Origin: Nothophoma quercina
Taxonomy: Eukaryota; Ascomycota; Dothideomycetes; Pleosporales; Didymellaceae
DNA: 64,000 nt
Reading direction: 5' to 3'
Assembly (NCBI GenBank): GCA_021642125.1
Contig: JAKIXB010000018.1
Coordinates: forward strand, 620,001-684,000
The notes under the pieces were generated by a model that worked only from the letters and a program-made list of their open reading frames with translations, was not told the DNA's origin and searched no databases. The position numbers and the translations under genes were made by a program. Of this stretch, positions 1-11,970 are shown piece after piece (positions within the stretch are counted from its first letter, which is position 1; every line of letters starts with the position of its first letter).

Positions 1-192
1 AGCGAGGAGGAGGGAGGGGAGGGCAGCGATGCAATGGGAAGTGACGTTGGGTATCGAAGCGATTTGGAAAGAGCGAGCAACAATGGAGAGGGAAGTGATG
101 TTGCGAACTTGTCTGATGGGAGAGATTGGAGTGAGGGCGAGGATTGCATCAGTGATGGATACGAAAACCGGAATTATAGTAGTCATGCGTAG
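1..192 (+). CDS. C-terminal end of an acidic protein (5' part outside window)
   Basis: Reading frame 1 is open from the first base of the window and stops at TAG 190-192, giving 63 residues. The piece is rich in Ser, Asp, Glu and Gly and starts with an acidic Ser/Glu/Gly run, typical of a disordered tail. No domain is visible. It converges on the uL3m gene on the other strand, whose stop is at 478-480. The family cannot be recognised from this fragment, and it could also be the last exon of a multi-exon gene. Confidence 0.5.
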   Translation, partial: SEEEGGEGSDAMGSDVGYRSDLERASNNGEGSDVANLSDGRDWSEGEDCISDGYENRNYSSHA

Positions 193-477
193 CGAAGGCG
201 CTAGGTACCATCCGTATAATATCATGTAGATTGAAGATGTTCAATGCGCGCTCTCAGTTTCACAGCAAGAGGATTATGCTCGCCGTCCGCGGGTATGGAA
301 TACCATTCGTGCTCGAAGTTTGCGTGATAGCTCTCACATGTTATACACAAATCTATACAACATCTGCTCCGCCCAATGCATGCTTTGCTGCCGTTGTTGT
401 GCAGCCAGAACGCCTGTAGACGGCAGGCGTATATTACAAGTCTCTTTCCTTCCTTACCTTCCACCACCGGTCTTCAT

Positions 478-1520
478 CTATGCTGTAGCAGTAGCAGTCT
501 CGGCAGGCTCGGCAACCTCCACGATCGGCGCGAGCTCCGCATTGCTCATAGGACCCTTTGGCCATGGCTTTCCAAGCGCATCCTGCACCTTTAGAATCTG
601 GTTCTTAGGCCCTGGAACGCAGCCAGTAACCACAATCAACCCGTTCTTCTCGTCGACCTGCAGAACCTTCAAGTTCTTGATTGTGACACTCTCATTTCCC
701 ATGTTTCCAGCCATGCGCTTTCCGGGCAGCACACGCGAACCAGATCCTTGCGATCCTCCGGCCGAACCCATGGCGCGGTGGGTGAGCGAGTTACCGTGGG
801 ATGCGGGTTGACCGCTGAAGCCGTGGCGTTTCATACCCTGTTCTCTGGATCAGCATCCCTTTTTCAAGATGAAGAGCTCCGGAAAGAAGGCTCGCACAAG
901 TTGCAACTTACACCAGCGAAACCCATACCCCTCGAAATACCTCGAACGTCCACCCACTGGCCCGGCGCAAACCAGTTGGCGCCCACACTCTCGCCCACGC
1001 TCAGCGCTAGACCAGCCTCATCTTTGACCTTAAACTCGGCCAAATGCCTCTTCGGTGATACACCCGCCTGCGCAAAGTGTCCCAACAGTGGCCTTGTTAC
1101 GTTCCTCGGCTCCTTCTGCCCTGCGCCGATCTGCACTGCCCAGTATCCATGGATCTTTCTTGTCTTGAGTGCAACGACTTCGTTGCGGTCGACTTGCAGA
1201 ACGGTGCAGGGTGTGCGCTTCCCCGTTTCTGGATCGTACAGGGCGGTCATGCCGCGCTTGAGGGCAAGCAGCCCTGTACGGAGTGGTGTAGAGTGCGCTT
1301 TTCTCTCGAGCGCAGCGGTTGATGTGGAGTTTAAAGCGGGCTTGTTGGGGTTGTGGTTGAAGCGGTCGGGCTTGGGTGCGAATGTCGACTTGATACCGCG
1401 GACGCATGTGTATGAGAGCGCTGGTGTGGCGCCATTGTGCTGGACGAGAGGGATAAGAGCCCGTGTTGCTGTCGGTAATGAGGGCAAAGAGCCCCAATTG
1501 AGGGGTGCCCGGGGTGGCAT
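478..1520 (-). CDS. MRPL9: Mitochondrial large-subunit ribosomal protein uL3m
   Basis: Two exons on the minus strand, 1520-912 and 837-478. The 74 nt intron (911-838) has donor GTAAGT and an ACAG acceptor, and the join is in phase 0. The product is 322 residues. The N-terminus is Arg/Ala-rich and lacks acidic residues, as expected for mitochondrial import. The uL3 core is visible across the splice junction: GMGFAGGMKRHGF followed by GQPASHGNSLTHR, the conserved loop that reaches toward the peptidyl transferase centre, then PGKRMAGNMGN. The loop is complete only after intron removal, which supports the exon model. The protein binds 21S-type rRNA in the mitochondrial ribosome. Start chosen at the first ATG of the frame. 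Confidence 0.93.
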
Positions 1521-2148
1521 TGTGTGTCGTGGAGTGAGTGATGATGACCGCTGTTGCTTTGCGGAGGTGTTCGAGGTCTAGAAACTTTTGGTTTGGCGCT
1601 AAGACAAAGTTCACGTGACGACGCGCTCCGATGCCCTTTCCACGTCGATCACAGATAGTTTGCTTGATGCAGTCGGTGGCTCTGAATCTAGTTGAGCATC
1701 ACTTTGGTGAGGAGTTGGTAGCACCAAATTTGCGTGTTAAAGATCATAGATCTTACAGATTTCCGCCCATACGACAGCTACTCAATCTGCTACCCAACAC
1801 TACAATCGACTCTTCTTAAATCGATCACTGCAATTGCCGCCAACTGCATTGATCCTTACTCGTGGTATCACACCTTTCCCTGTATCCCAAGAACCCCCCT
1901 CTTTGATACCAAGAAGCCAATATGAACCGAAACTATGTACAAATTATCAGGGTATCCTCCAAAGGAAACGCTCAAACGCCATACAACACCGGCGCCAGTC
2001 AATGGCGCTTCAAATAAGAAATAGAGTCTGCTGCTTGAAGACAGAACTCCAGCCTGTTGCAGTGGCTCATGTATCGCCTGTGCACTTGATTACACACAGG
2101 GCAGCTGTCATGAGAACTAGCATGCTCTGTCCAAGAGATTCGCGCAGC
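1521..2148. other. Intergenic, upstream of uL3m and downstream of the acetyltransferase fusion
   Basis: No credible coding frame on either strand. It should contain the uL3m promoter (minus strand) and the 3' UTR of the zinc-cluster/acetyltransferase gene. Confidence 0.5.
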
Positions 2149-4170
2149 TCAGTCTTTCCAATTGACCTGACGCACTTCAGCTGGATTGCCAAGGGCAACG
2201 CAGTCTGCTGGAATGTCCTGCAAAAAATTACTTAGGGCTTCGCTGTACTTGTTACATGTCTGTACTTACTCGGACAACGACGGATCCAGCGCGAACGATC
2301 GCGTTGTTACCAATGCGCACACCAGCTTCGATGATGCATCCGTCGCCAATGTACACATTTTCGCCAATGAAGACCTCGCGGGCGATCTCAGTTCCCTTGC
2401 TGCCTTTCAACATTTTGGTGTCAGAGGGCGCCTTGATGGTTGAGATGGTCACACGAGCGCCGATTTTCGTGTTTCTGCCAATTGCGATCCTGCCAGAATC
2501 CAGCAACTGACAATTAGGCCCGATGACAACGTTCTCGCCAATCGAGATGTTGTAACCGTAGTCGCAGTGGAACGGTATGGCGACGTTGACGCCACCACCA
2601 AGGTGACCGGTAACACGACGCTCACCAGCACGAGAATAGATCCATCTCGCAGCGATGATGTACTCGAACTGTCGCTCGCGTTCACTTGCAGCGATCTGCA
2701 CGGCGGCGTTGCTGAGGCTGTTGAAGCGGTACACTGCTCCTGAGCATAGTGTTCGCTCATCAACAAGCTGCTCAGTGTAGGGCAGGAATGGCTCGCCCGA
2801 TAGCATCTTGTCTTTCTCGCTCTTAGGCGGTAACGGAGGGTGTGAGTAGCGGGAAGGTGATGGAGCCGGTGGCGCAGCTGTCATTGGAGCCATTGCTTGT
2901 GGAGGCGGCGGAGGCGGACGAGACGCATGATGATCATGAACTGGAGGCCTATCGTGGGCTGGCGCAGGAGGCTGAGCGTACTGTGCTGGCTGCGTCGTTA
3001 TTGCTGGGTGATTGGGTGTCGTTTGACTCATGGTCTGTGGAGTATGGTGATAAACACGAGGGTTATGCTGTCGTTGTGGTGGCGGGGGTGGAGGCGCATG
3101 CTCTGACTTATATCGCGGTGATTCGGTCCAGGTCTGCTTCCAGCTGTTTGGTGTTCTGTTGATATAAGAGTCAGTGTGATTTCAATTTGTGTGCTCTTTG
3201 CAGCTTACGGTGGCTTGCGCTCCTGTTCGTCCACACTAATCGGTCTACCTCGAGCACCATCGCTTCCATTCGAAATGCTCGATTCTGGATATGGCTTCTG
3301 GTTGGGCTCGCAGTGTGGAATGTGCACCTGATTGCAGACGCCACACCTTGCGTAATGGGCAGGTATCTCAGCCGAGGACACACGCTCTTTCGCCTGCAAC
3401 GCTGGAGGAGCTTTCGAGGCACCATCCTTGGACCATGGGATCTTATTGGCATAGCCTGCACATTCAAAGTTGCCGCGAATGCAGTTGTTGCACTTTGGTT
3501 TGGCTTCGTCACATTTTTTCTTGCGCCTGCGGCAAGTACCACAGCCGGTTTTGGTACGGTTGGCGAATTGCCTTTTCCTAGCAACTTTCTTCTGGTCAGA
3601 GTGTTGATCAGCCCTGTTCTGGTCTGTGATGCCTTCATCATATTCATTAGGATCACTCATGTGTGATGGTGGCATATGGTGAGGATGCTCTAGGGGGCGG
3701 GGATCATGATGATGATGCTCCTGATAATCGCTGGGATCAGCAGTCCAGCGACGCTCGGGTTGAAGACGATCTATGGGAGGCAGTGTGCGTTGATGTGGCT
3801 CCAGGCTGGGTCGTTGATCTGGGTAAGATACCGTTGGAGAAGGTCCGGCCGGTGTAGGCCATTCTCTCGATGAGCCGCGTGGCCGCTGGTCTTCAGGTGA
3901 GTGAGAGCGTTTCCTCTTGAAGGGACTGTCGGGGGATCTGTCTCCGTTGGTCATGGTGGGGGAGATGGAGTGGCTAGCTGGACGAGAACTGGGATCCCGT
4001 GGCACAGAGCCCCAAGCTGTCATGCCGGGAGGTCCAGTCGATACGTGAGGCGAGGTTGGCGATGGTCGTCCATTTACTGCAGTAAAGGCAGGTGCAAAGG
4101 GGTCCCCAAGCTTCTCTTTCAGCATGAATGGGGCAGTGTTGATCGCTGGCATGTGCAGCACCGCAGACAT
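2149..4170 (-). CDS. Zn2Cys6 DNA-binding domain fused to a maltose/nodulation-type acetyltransferase domain
   Basis: Three exons: 4170-3209, 3155-2270 and 2217-2149; introns have GTAAGC and GTAAGT donors and CAG acceptors. The product is 638 residues. Residues 1-200 are disordered, Pro/His/Ser-rich, with basic KRKR patches. A fungal zinc cluster follows, with Cys at 210, 213, 220, 227, 230 and 237. A proline-rich linker leads to a maltose-acetyltransferase (Mac) motif from about 434 and a left-handed beta-helix of hexapeptide repeats at about 503-625. The third exon supplies the final strand (DIPADCVALGNPAEVRQV), typical of NodL/LacA acyltransferases. Zn2Cys6-acetyltransferase fusions occur in filamentous fungi. 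The position where maltose acetyltransferases carry the catalytic His (T-H-P-x-D) reads K-A-P-S-D here (around residue 564), so acetyl transfer may be lost. Likely a nuclear regulator; ligand unknown. Confidence 0.85.
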
Positions 4171-5688
4171 AGTACCTGTATGTGGGCGGCTAAGAGGAGG
4201 TAGTCCAGGTTTCTTCGACCAGGCGGCTTATCAACAAGCTGTTCGTGGGCACCAAACAACTAGTTGGAGGTGAAGTGGTTGTTGTATGTTGTCGTTGGTG
4301 GTTCTGGTGTGGAGGTGCTAGACGCGGTCCTTTACTGCCTAGTCAACCAACACTTCAACGTCGTCTGCGACCGAATGGACGGGACAGGCGGTGACACGAT
4401 GAGCTGATGTTCTGCGGTTCCACGACACAAAAGGCGGCTTTCGCGCTTACAGCTGGCGTCGAGGTGGCTGCTGAAGGCTGCAGTGAATCAGATGTCTGGC
4501 ACCTCTGCCGTCGTGTTGGTGGCTTCTTGCGCGGTGAAGACCGGCAATGTGCAAATTCGTGTTGCCAGGCACTCTCGTTACTCTGCGTGGTGTCCAGATG
4601 GCATGGGTGCCGTGTCAATGCGGGGTGTGGGTTTGGTGATGCCAATCGGGAGCAGAGCCACCCGCAGCGGCGAGAGCAGTGTATAAGACAACAGAGTCGG
4701 AGGAGTTCTGCCCTGGAGAGAGGGGCGTCCCGACGTAGGCGCAGCTGCCAGCGGATGGGGCAGCAGAGATCACGAAGGCGGCTGTTCCTCTGGCTTGCTG
4801 GAGCACAGAGGCCCCTACCCCGGTCACACGTTGTGATTGGGCGTGTTGGCCCGTCCCTGCGCGCTTGTCCCACACGAGATCTCCAGCGAACGACGACAGA
4901 TCGCAGCATAGACGAGCTAAAAGCGCGGTTCCTTCGACTACCACATATCCGACCCTGCATTGGAGCTCCAAACCACGTTTTTTGGCGAAAAAATCGCGTC
5001 TACAGCCCTAAAGCTCATCGCTGGGTGTACTGGAGGGGGGATACCTCGAGCACCGCGCAAGGATGGCACAGGACAGCACGCCCCCCAAGCGTCTCCCGGC
5101 GTCACGGCATGCGAGGTTGATCGGCCAGACATCGTTAGCCCAGCAGCCGTCGCGGAACGCTTTCACACTGCGCACGCTGTGAGGCGCACACGGGCCGTGA
5201 TTCGTTGCCGGCTGCAGACGACGAACATTGAAAAGCCCACAGTGGTGTGCGCTGATGCACCGCTGCAGCGTCCCAGGCAGGTCAGGGCTGTCTGCTGGGC
5301 GCTTTACTATTTTTGCGTCAACCGCGCATCGCAGGTAGGCGCGCCCTGCTCCTGTCCGCTCGTAATCAGGGACCACACACGCTGCCTCCTCTGGGCACTT
5401 GCCGTCATGCCTCACCGCGCAGCCGTCACCGTGAATGTCACCACTCACCAACCTCCTCGCCGCTGCTGCCACGCGCCGGCGGCTCACCACACCAGACGTC
5501 ATCGCTGTTCCTGCGTATCGCCCGCTCTGCCTCTCGCGCGCGTCGACCAGGCACAGACTCGGCACTGCCTCCTGCTAACCGCCTGCCGCATGCCTGCTCG
5601 AGTTTCACCACCATGACCAAACAAGAAGGCACCCATGGGCCTCGCCCATGTTTCATTAATCAGTGCCACGCCGCACCCCAAGCTCCCT

Positions 5689-5717
5689 CCCATGGCCTGC
5701 CCATGGCCTGCCCATGG
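5689..5717. repeat. 11-bp tandem repeat, about 2.6 copies
   Basis: CCCATGGCCTG occurs twice head to tail and is followed by a partial third copy. Further CCCATG words lie about 50 bp upstream (5632-5650). It lies in noncoding DNA. Confidence 0.7.
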
Positions 5718-8700
5718 ACTGGCACGTCGGCCCTTTGACTTGATCCTCACTTCAATACGCTGTGCTGCGCCGCTGCTCCTCTACCCGCCTACCAGCTTAA
5801 TTCAGCAGCTCGGTCTGCATGTTGCCGACTGTTCCAAGTTGCCTTCCCTTCGCCATGCAGAACTTAGAGTGTCCTGCAGCGGAAGCTTCGTTGCTGGCTG
5901 CCCGGCCCGTTCTGTCAAGCCGCACCCTCTGCGCCCAGAAGCCGCGACATCTGTCGGTTAAAGTGACGACTTCAGCATCCTAGCCGTGGCCTTTTTGAAA
6001 TCCGGCTTTTGGCTTTTGATCATCAGGCGCTACCTGATCGGTCACGCTTCTGTGCATTCCTGCAAAAAGACCAATGGAACTTGTGACCACTTTGGTCGCC
6101 ATGCATCGGCTGACGAGCGAACTGATGCCATGATATCCGCGGCTGCATCTCGGCAACACCGCATGGTGAGTGTTATTTCAAGTCATCCCACTGACTCTTC
6201 CCACTGACACATGTCGTCTCAGTGCAATCCAGCAGTTTGTTTCCTGAACGTGCGCCCCGTTCCGCTCCCGTTAGCGATCAAACAAACCACTGGTACGCGT
6301 TGGCACTGCGCCCCCGCTGTGCCGGTATTCATCGAGTGCGATTCCATCCCTTGCTGAGCTCGCAAAGTCAACCATGCCTCACTAAGCATCGGCCGGCTAC
6401 GAGATTCGTGCGCTTACGCTCGCCTCGAATCCTACCGCTTTTCCGATGCGGTTAGCGAGATGAGTGGCTGCCGTTGGTTTGTAAACGCGGGGCCACGCTT
6501 TTACTATTCTCAACGTCCCCTTCCGCTTATTGTGGCTAAATCGAGTCTGGGTACCGTCCCAAAGCATCTCTTAACTCTCAGGCGTCCACCCCAACCTCGG
6601 TATGCCACAACACCCACTTCATCTGACAATGGACAAAACAAATGCACGCTGCTGTGCGGTCTGTAAAAGGAACAAAAGCAGCGGTCCTCTTGCACACCTT
6701 CTTTGAGGTCATCATACTGGAAGTTCTCATTTCTTCGACGCTTTGGGTCAGGCAAAGCTCTACGCACGCTGCCTTGTGTCACTTTCAAAACTTGACGCGG
6801 ACGATATCGGAGCTCACGACTTCTTCAAGCTTCATCCCGACCTTCAAATCTTGCGACCATTCTCCGAGGAGACTAAGGCGGCAACGGCGGATAGACAACG
6901 GCCATCCTTCTTGTCGGTGCAATAGATCCGATCTCCAGGGGATAAAGAGGCACAGTGTGCGATGAGTCGAAGCACGATTACCCTAGATGGACCTATTTGC
7001 GCCGCGGATCACGATTTACAATCGTGACGTCTGCGTCGACATGCAAGGGGAATGCTAGTTTGCTTTTTACATTTTGGAGCGTGTCGAGAGCTCTACCTCG
7101 CTGAAACAATACTGCAAAAAGCTCCCAAAGAATGTAAAATCAGATCGGTTTCGACTGCCTTCTCTTCAACTTTTTACTCAATTGCAACTTGCACAATCAC
7201 AACATAACGACCCCGCAATGCGAAGCACGGTTGTGCGCCCTATCTCTACAGCCTCATAACCTCGCCGACCATATTTCTCTTTACTTGACCATTTTGGGTT
7301 TCAAGGTTCGTCAGAAGTTGCTCCCCCCGCGATGGCTGCGGCACAGTTACGATGCCATCCTTCTATCGCAACATGACCCAGTGTTTGCGGTGATTGCGCT
7401 TTAGGCCTTGTCAAGCCTATGGTTTGGTACCTTTCTCACACCTTCTCAATCAGAAAGTTGGTTGTTGTGGAGCTGCGCTAGCTGGATCCTCTACAAAGCC
7501 GCAAGTTTGTTATTGTATGAAGTCAGGCAGCACCGACACTCTCTTGGCTCAAAGCGGTAATCTAAGCGCCGAGTATTTGTGCGGGTCTCCACTTGATTCT
7601 GCATGGGATAGGTGCCCTTGTGTTCGACATGTAACATGCCGACAGTTGCGCACATCTCCACGGCTGCTTCGCGCTCCTCCGTGTCCCGCTCAAATTACCT
7701 CACTGGTTGGTCTTTTGATGAACAGGGCGTATCCCATATGTTCCGCTGCTCTGAGGTTTGTGAGACTACTGTCATGGGTTCGAGCTTCTCCATGCTTTTC
7801 ACCTTGTTGTTCACACGCCCTCTAACATAGCATGTCCTTGTGGGCGCTTCAGAATGCTTGTCAGATGCAGGCGTCTAGACAGTAATGTTATTACTTTGAG
7901 CAGATGATAGACATAAGCTGACTACACCAACAGCGTCTGCTTATGACGAATCGAAACAAACCCCAACACCCACCCAAGCGCTGACGATCCGGGACCTGCA
8001 TGACTTGCGCATCTCCCGTTCTGAGGCATCTTGCGCAAGATAACTGTCCGTCATCGTGCATGCTGCAAGTGCGATTTGAGACTACTGGCTTCTCGACCTC
8101 GAAGGTCAGTAAGAAGAGCTGGGATCTAATTGCACTGCTTGCTGACGGAACAGGTTCCGGCCAATTGCACCAATGCAGCAGCTGTGAGTGCGCTTTTCGA
8201 TCCTTTTAGGTCCGAGTAGAGAAAGGTTGTCTCTTCGGCAAACACGGATCTGAGATTGACAATCTTGGTTATAATTCGTTGAGTGACGTTCATCCAGCAC
8301 GCTTAGCGAGAATCCATCGGTTTCGCAAACTCAAAATGGAGCTCCACGCTTCCTTATTTCAAACCTCAACCTACACTTGCCAACTCCTCGAAGCGCGCAA
8401 TCGACCAACGCCAACTTAGACGCTCCAAATCCGAAAACGAGGTGACATTTGAGACGGCACAAAACGGTGTTGCGCATACGCACGTGGCGCCTCTCCACAG
8501 CGGCAACGTCAAGTACCGCCGACATAACGCCTTGCCGTGCACGCCTCGCCGTCGAGCGGTCAAGCCTCGAACCCCCTTAGTGCTGCGACTGACAGCAGAG
8601 CGCGCGTCTATCCCCACACGTGGAGATGGCGTTCGTTGTCGAGACTTGCGCTCCCGCTGAGGGCACGTTCGTGGTTCGCTGGTGTAGTTGCAGGTAAGGG

Positions 8701-8833
8701 AAGCACACCGATGAGTGATTGTAAGGCGAGTGTAAGGTGAGCGAGGCTGCTGCTGCTTCACTGTAGCGCTCATACATTTCGGCCAGCGCGATGCTGTTGT
8801 TGCCACCAGCTACTTCTGCCCCGTACTCCAAGA

Positions 8834-8989
8834 ATGGACGACACTGACGACGACGATGACCAGAGCTCGTATTGCCCAGTGGATTACGAAGTTTGGTTCA
8901 ACCGCGCCGCATCTATACTAGTCGTTGCTTCGGCGCTTGACCAAGCGTTATGTCCTCGACACCCATTCGATATTTTCAAAGTTGGGTAG
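8834..8989 (+). CDS. Small acidic ORF, doubtful
   Basis: A 51-residue frame from ATG 8834 to TAG 8987-8989. It begins with seven Asp among the first nine residues. No domain, homologue or membrane segment is recognised, and no splice partner was found. It lies between the long gene-poor region and the 3' end of the first Zn2Cys6-ankyrin gene (convergent). It may be chance. Confidence 0.15.
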   Translation: MDDTDDDDDQSSYCPVDYEVWFNRAASILVVASALDQALCPRHPFDIFKVG

Positions 8990-9134
8990 TGTTCCAGGAA
9001 GGTGTAAGTCCATGTTAAGATCGAACCGGTAAATTCAGGACGATAACCTAGATGCGACGAAAAGAGCGGGCAACGTGACTGTTCGGCACAACAGAGATGC
9101 CTCAGATGTACATGACTCCCTCTCTGAGACCCGA

Positions 9135-10727
9135 TTATAATTGTAAAATCATCGCTGCGACTTCCGTATGTCCACCCCCATAGGCATGGTCGAAAGCAGT
9201 CTTGCCACTGCAATCGACAGTTTGCGTGTAAACAGGTGTGAAGTCGAGGAGTGCTTTACAAATCTCTGTATGCCCATCGGCTGCTGCGTAGTGTAGAGGC
9301 GTAGTCCTGTAAACCGTGCAGATGGCCGGGTCTGCCCCAGCAAGTAGCAGAGCAAGAACTCCAGGCTTCCATCTCTTTTGACACGCTATGTACAGTGGCG
9401 ATCGGTCCAGTATGTCCAGCTGATTGACAACCCTCCTTGTACCTTCTAGGTCTTGAGGTATAAGATATTGGAGCTGAGCCAAGTCTGCGACGGTAGGATG
9501 GTACAACTGATCCAAATAGCGGTGCAACGCAGTACGTTTGAGGCAGTCTTCGGTCATGATGGACTCTTCTAGGCGAACAATCCGATCATCATGATATAAC
9601 CCGAGCGCTTGACTGAGCTTTGCGAGCCTGCGACCTACTAGCTTCTTCAGTACCTCGCCTACCTCCACGATAAGCTGTTCTGCCAAACTCTCATAATCTC
9701 CAAGTCTGGCGATGACCCTCTCCACGTTCATCAAATGGTTGCGAGAGTATAGGTTACGGAAGTGCCAGACAAGTTGGTTGCGACAGGCTTCAAAAGCAGA
9801 CCCAATGTCCTCGATGTTCCCTTGCCTGGCAGCTGTTGTGACCAAGCCATCAGGAGACTCGCATAAGGGACATCGGCCAGGAAAGAGGTCGACTTCGTCG
9901 ATCCCGTCTATCAGGTATGGTGATAGGGTAGAGATGCCTTCCGGATAGGACGTGTTTGCACACAGAAGCGGAAAATTTGCGGTCATAGTGGATATCTCTG
10001 TGTGCAGCAGGTTGACGCACAACCTCAGCTCTTCCGATCTAGGTCCATGAGTCTCGAGGGTCCTGACATCGAAGAGAGGTCTCGTCGCTTCTTGTTGGAG
10101 TTGACAAAGTCTGTGTCGTCCTTGGCTAAGATTTCGATAATAGACCATCAACATACGCCTAGATGGTTGGTGTCAGTCCGTGATCGCACCATCATTGTCC
10201 AGCCCTTTGTTCTCAATTATTAAGATCCATATTCCATTCATAACCTGCGAATCGTACCAAAGTGTGAAGACCACGTGACACATTGCATCCGTATCCGAAT
10301 AGCATACATCAACTAGTTCTCTAATGGTACATCTAAAACAATGTCTCCCAAGCGGGATCTCAAAAAAGACGTACCTAATGCGCAAAGTCTCAACAACCTC
10401 CGAGTTTCGTCTACGGCAATCGATTCCTGGACTTGGAGAAGGCACGACTGTTGTAGATGTGTATACAACTTTGCGCTGCACCTTTACACCTTCCGAGCAG
10501 GGAAACCCTTTTTGTATGCACCTCGTACATTTTGCTGGCCAGATTCGAGCCGTTGGAGCACACTAAAGACTTTCAGCATCTCTATTCGCTGTGGCTATAT
10601 TCGTACTCACGCCGGCCTTGTCTTTCCGGCATTGGTTGCACTTCACGAGATTAAGCTTGCCTCTTGGTTTTCTCTTGCAGGAGTTAGATGACACTGCAGC
10701 CTTCCGCCCTTCTCCCATTTGCATCAT
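9135..10727 (-). CDS. Zn2Cys6-ankyrin repeat protein, paralogue 1
   Basis: Three exons: 10727-10611, 10562-10375 and 10158-9135, giving 442 residues. Donors are GTGAGT and GTACGT; acceptors TTTAG and TCTAG. A zinc cluster spans the first junction, with Cys at 30, 33, 40, 51, 54 and 61 (CX2CX6CX10CX2CX6C); its WPAKC segment is shared with paralogues 2 and 3. A CPLC motif lies at 198-201, an LYHDDR motif in the middle, and about three ankyrin repeats at 353-441. Only joining the exons completes the zinc cluster, which supports the model. Exon 2 is 188 nt, the same as in paralogue 2 at 13583-13770. Unlike paralogue 2 it has no recognisable C2H2 finger at either end. Probably a nuclear DNA- or protein-binding regulator; target unknown. 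Alternative starts at 10724 and 10718 are possible. Confidence 0.75.
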
Positions 10728-11970
10728 CGTGACGCAGTCAGCCTTGTCGTTTCCGTAGGAATCGAAACAGTCCTACGCGGATGAGACCGCTAAGATGGTT
10801 GATACGAGCAGAGGTCAGTATGAAGTGAAAAGAGGTACGGTAAGATGCGAAGGGCTCCACACGCCGAAGTATAAAGTGCTCAAGTCCAGGGCAAAATGCA
10901 CTCAGGGTGCGACACAGATGCGATGGCCAACCAGTGAGCTGAAGTTGATGCTGCAGAAAGGCTGTGTTCCGATGTCCAGGCCCAATCATTCGCAGCTTTC
11001 CCGTTTCATCCAAAAACGCCACATGACGATCATCGCAGGCCTTCTTGCCTTGTCGCATCTTCGAGTGCGCAGAACGTGAAGAGGTATCGCTCGCTATGCT
11101 TGCGACGTAGAAGAGAAATTTTTCGCACTCGAAGTGCGCTGTTAGGCCGAAGAACCGTTTCGTGTCTTTCTTATATATAGGTAATGCTATGGATGACCAT
11201 ATCAAAGCACTTCAGTTCCTCCGCCCATGCTGTCTTGATACTTATTAAGAGGTCGCTGGACTTCAAAGCCACCTCCACAGCAAACAGTTCGAAATCAGTT
11301 CTATATTTGTCACATCACCCGCGGGACCAAAGTCAACAGTCACGACAATGGTAGCAATCCTCAACAAACGCAACATTTCAATTGTGCCAATGAGACATTC
11401 ATCTCTGGTACTGATGTCACTGGGAGTGTCGTGACAGAAACCTTTAGCCTAAAGAATGTACCAAGAGACGTCAAATTCCGTAACTCTACAGTGCGGCTTT
11501 CTCCTGCAGTTACAGCATGTGAGAGATGTTCAAAGAAACAACTGCTGCTGCTATTTCTTTTTGTAGTGGGAAGCACCTTAGAAGGGCAATCGGAGCTATG
11601 TACATTTGACCTAGCTAAGCGTTGTTCAGTCAGAAGCAACTGAGGTAACCTGTTGCTTTGAGGTTGACCCTGTCTCTGAGATAAGAACAGGAGCAGACAT
11701 ATCAGGACCGGAATGGGGTTCATCGAAGTTCGGTCATGACGGAACATTGCGCTGCATGATAGAATATAGTTCGCTCTTCTCCCCAGACAGAGTGAATCAA
11801 TATACTGGTACGAGTAGACATGAGCGGGTAAACAAACGCAGAGAGTTCTGAAGCCATGGAAACATGAGCGAGATGCAGCCTTGAAGGTGAAAGAACAAGT
11901 AGTCTTGCTCAGTGAATGACGTGAGCCCTTCAACCTACGTGAACAGCTTTGAACATTCTCCTATTTCCGC
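10728..11970. other. Intergenic between ankyrin paralogues 1 and 2
   Basis: Should hold the promoter of paralogue 1 and the 3' UTR of paralogue 2. An uninterrupted plus-strand frame of 134 codons runs from 11239 to TGA 11641-11643 without any ATG. Part of it (about 11341-11520) has protein-like Asn/Thr/Gly/Val composition, so it may be an orphan exon or a relic. Nothing else convincing is seen. Confidence 0.4.

Larger units (their letters stand above)
4171..9134. other. Long region without a convincing gene
   Basis: About 5 kb between the 5' end of the zinc-cluster/acetyltransferase fusion and the 3' end of the first ankyrin gene. Many short frames exist on both strands, but none has domain-like composition, a sensible start or linkable splice signals. 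It contains an 11-bp tandem repeat (5689-5717), a perfect 7-bp inverted repeat with a 3-nt loop at 7010-7026, and one small acidic frame at 8834-8989. Base composition is not AT-rich, so it does not look like repeat-induced point mutation of a transposon. It could hold a long upstream regulatory region or noncoding transcripts. Confidence 0.5.

Noticed and set aside
748..1581. A 277-codon plus-strand frame opposite uL3m
   Set aside because: Antisense to a clear ribosomal protein gene; no protein-like features.
4407..5616. Overlapping frames of 185-237 codons on both strands upstream of the zinc-cluster fusion gene
   Set aside because: Composition is Arg/Cys/Ser-rich without domain patterns, and they overlap each other on both strands, as expected for noncoding DNA of moderate GC.
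10738..11205. A possible decayed C2H2 finger exon upstream of ankyrin paralogue 1
   Set aside because: Only scattered Cys/His residues in different frames; not enough to call an exon or a relic.
11361..11933. A 190-codon minus-strand frame between ankyrin paralogues 1 and 2
   Set aside because: No domain, no splice connection to either ankyrin gene, Ser/Cys/Leu-rich chance-like composition.
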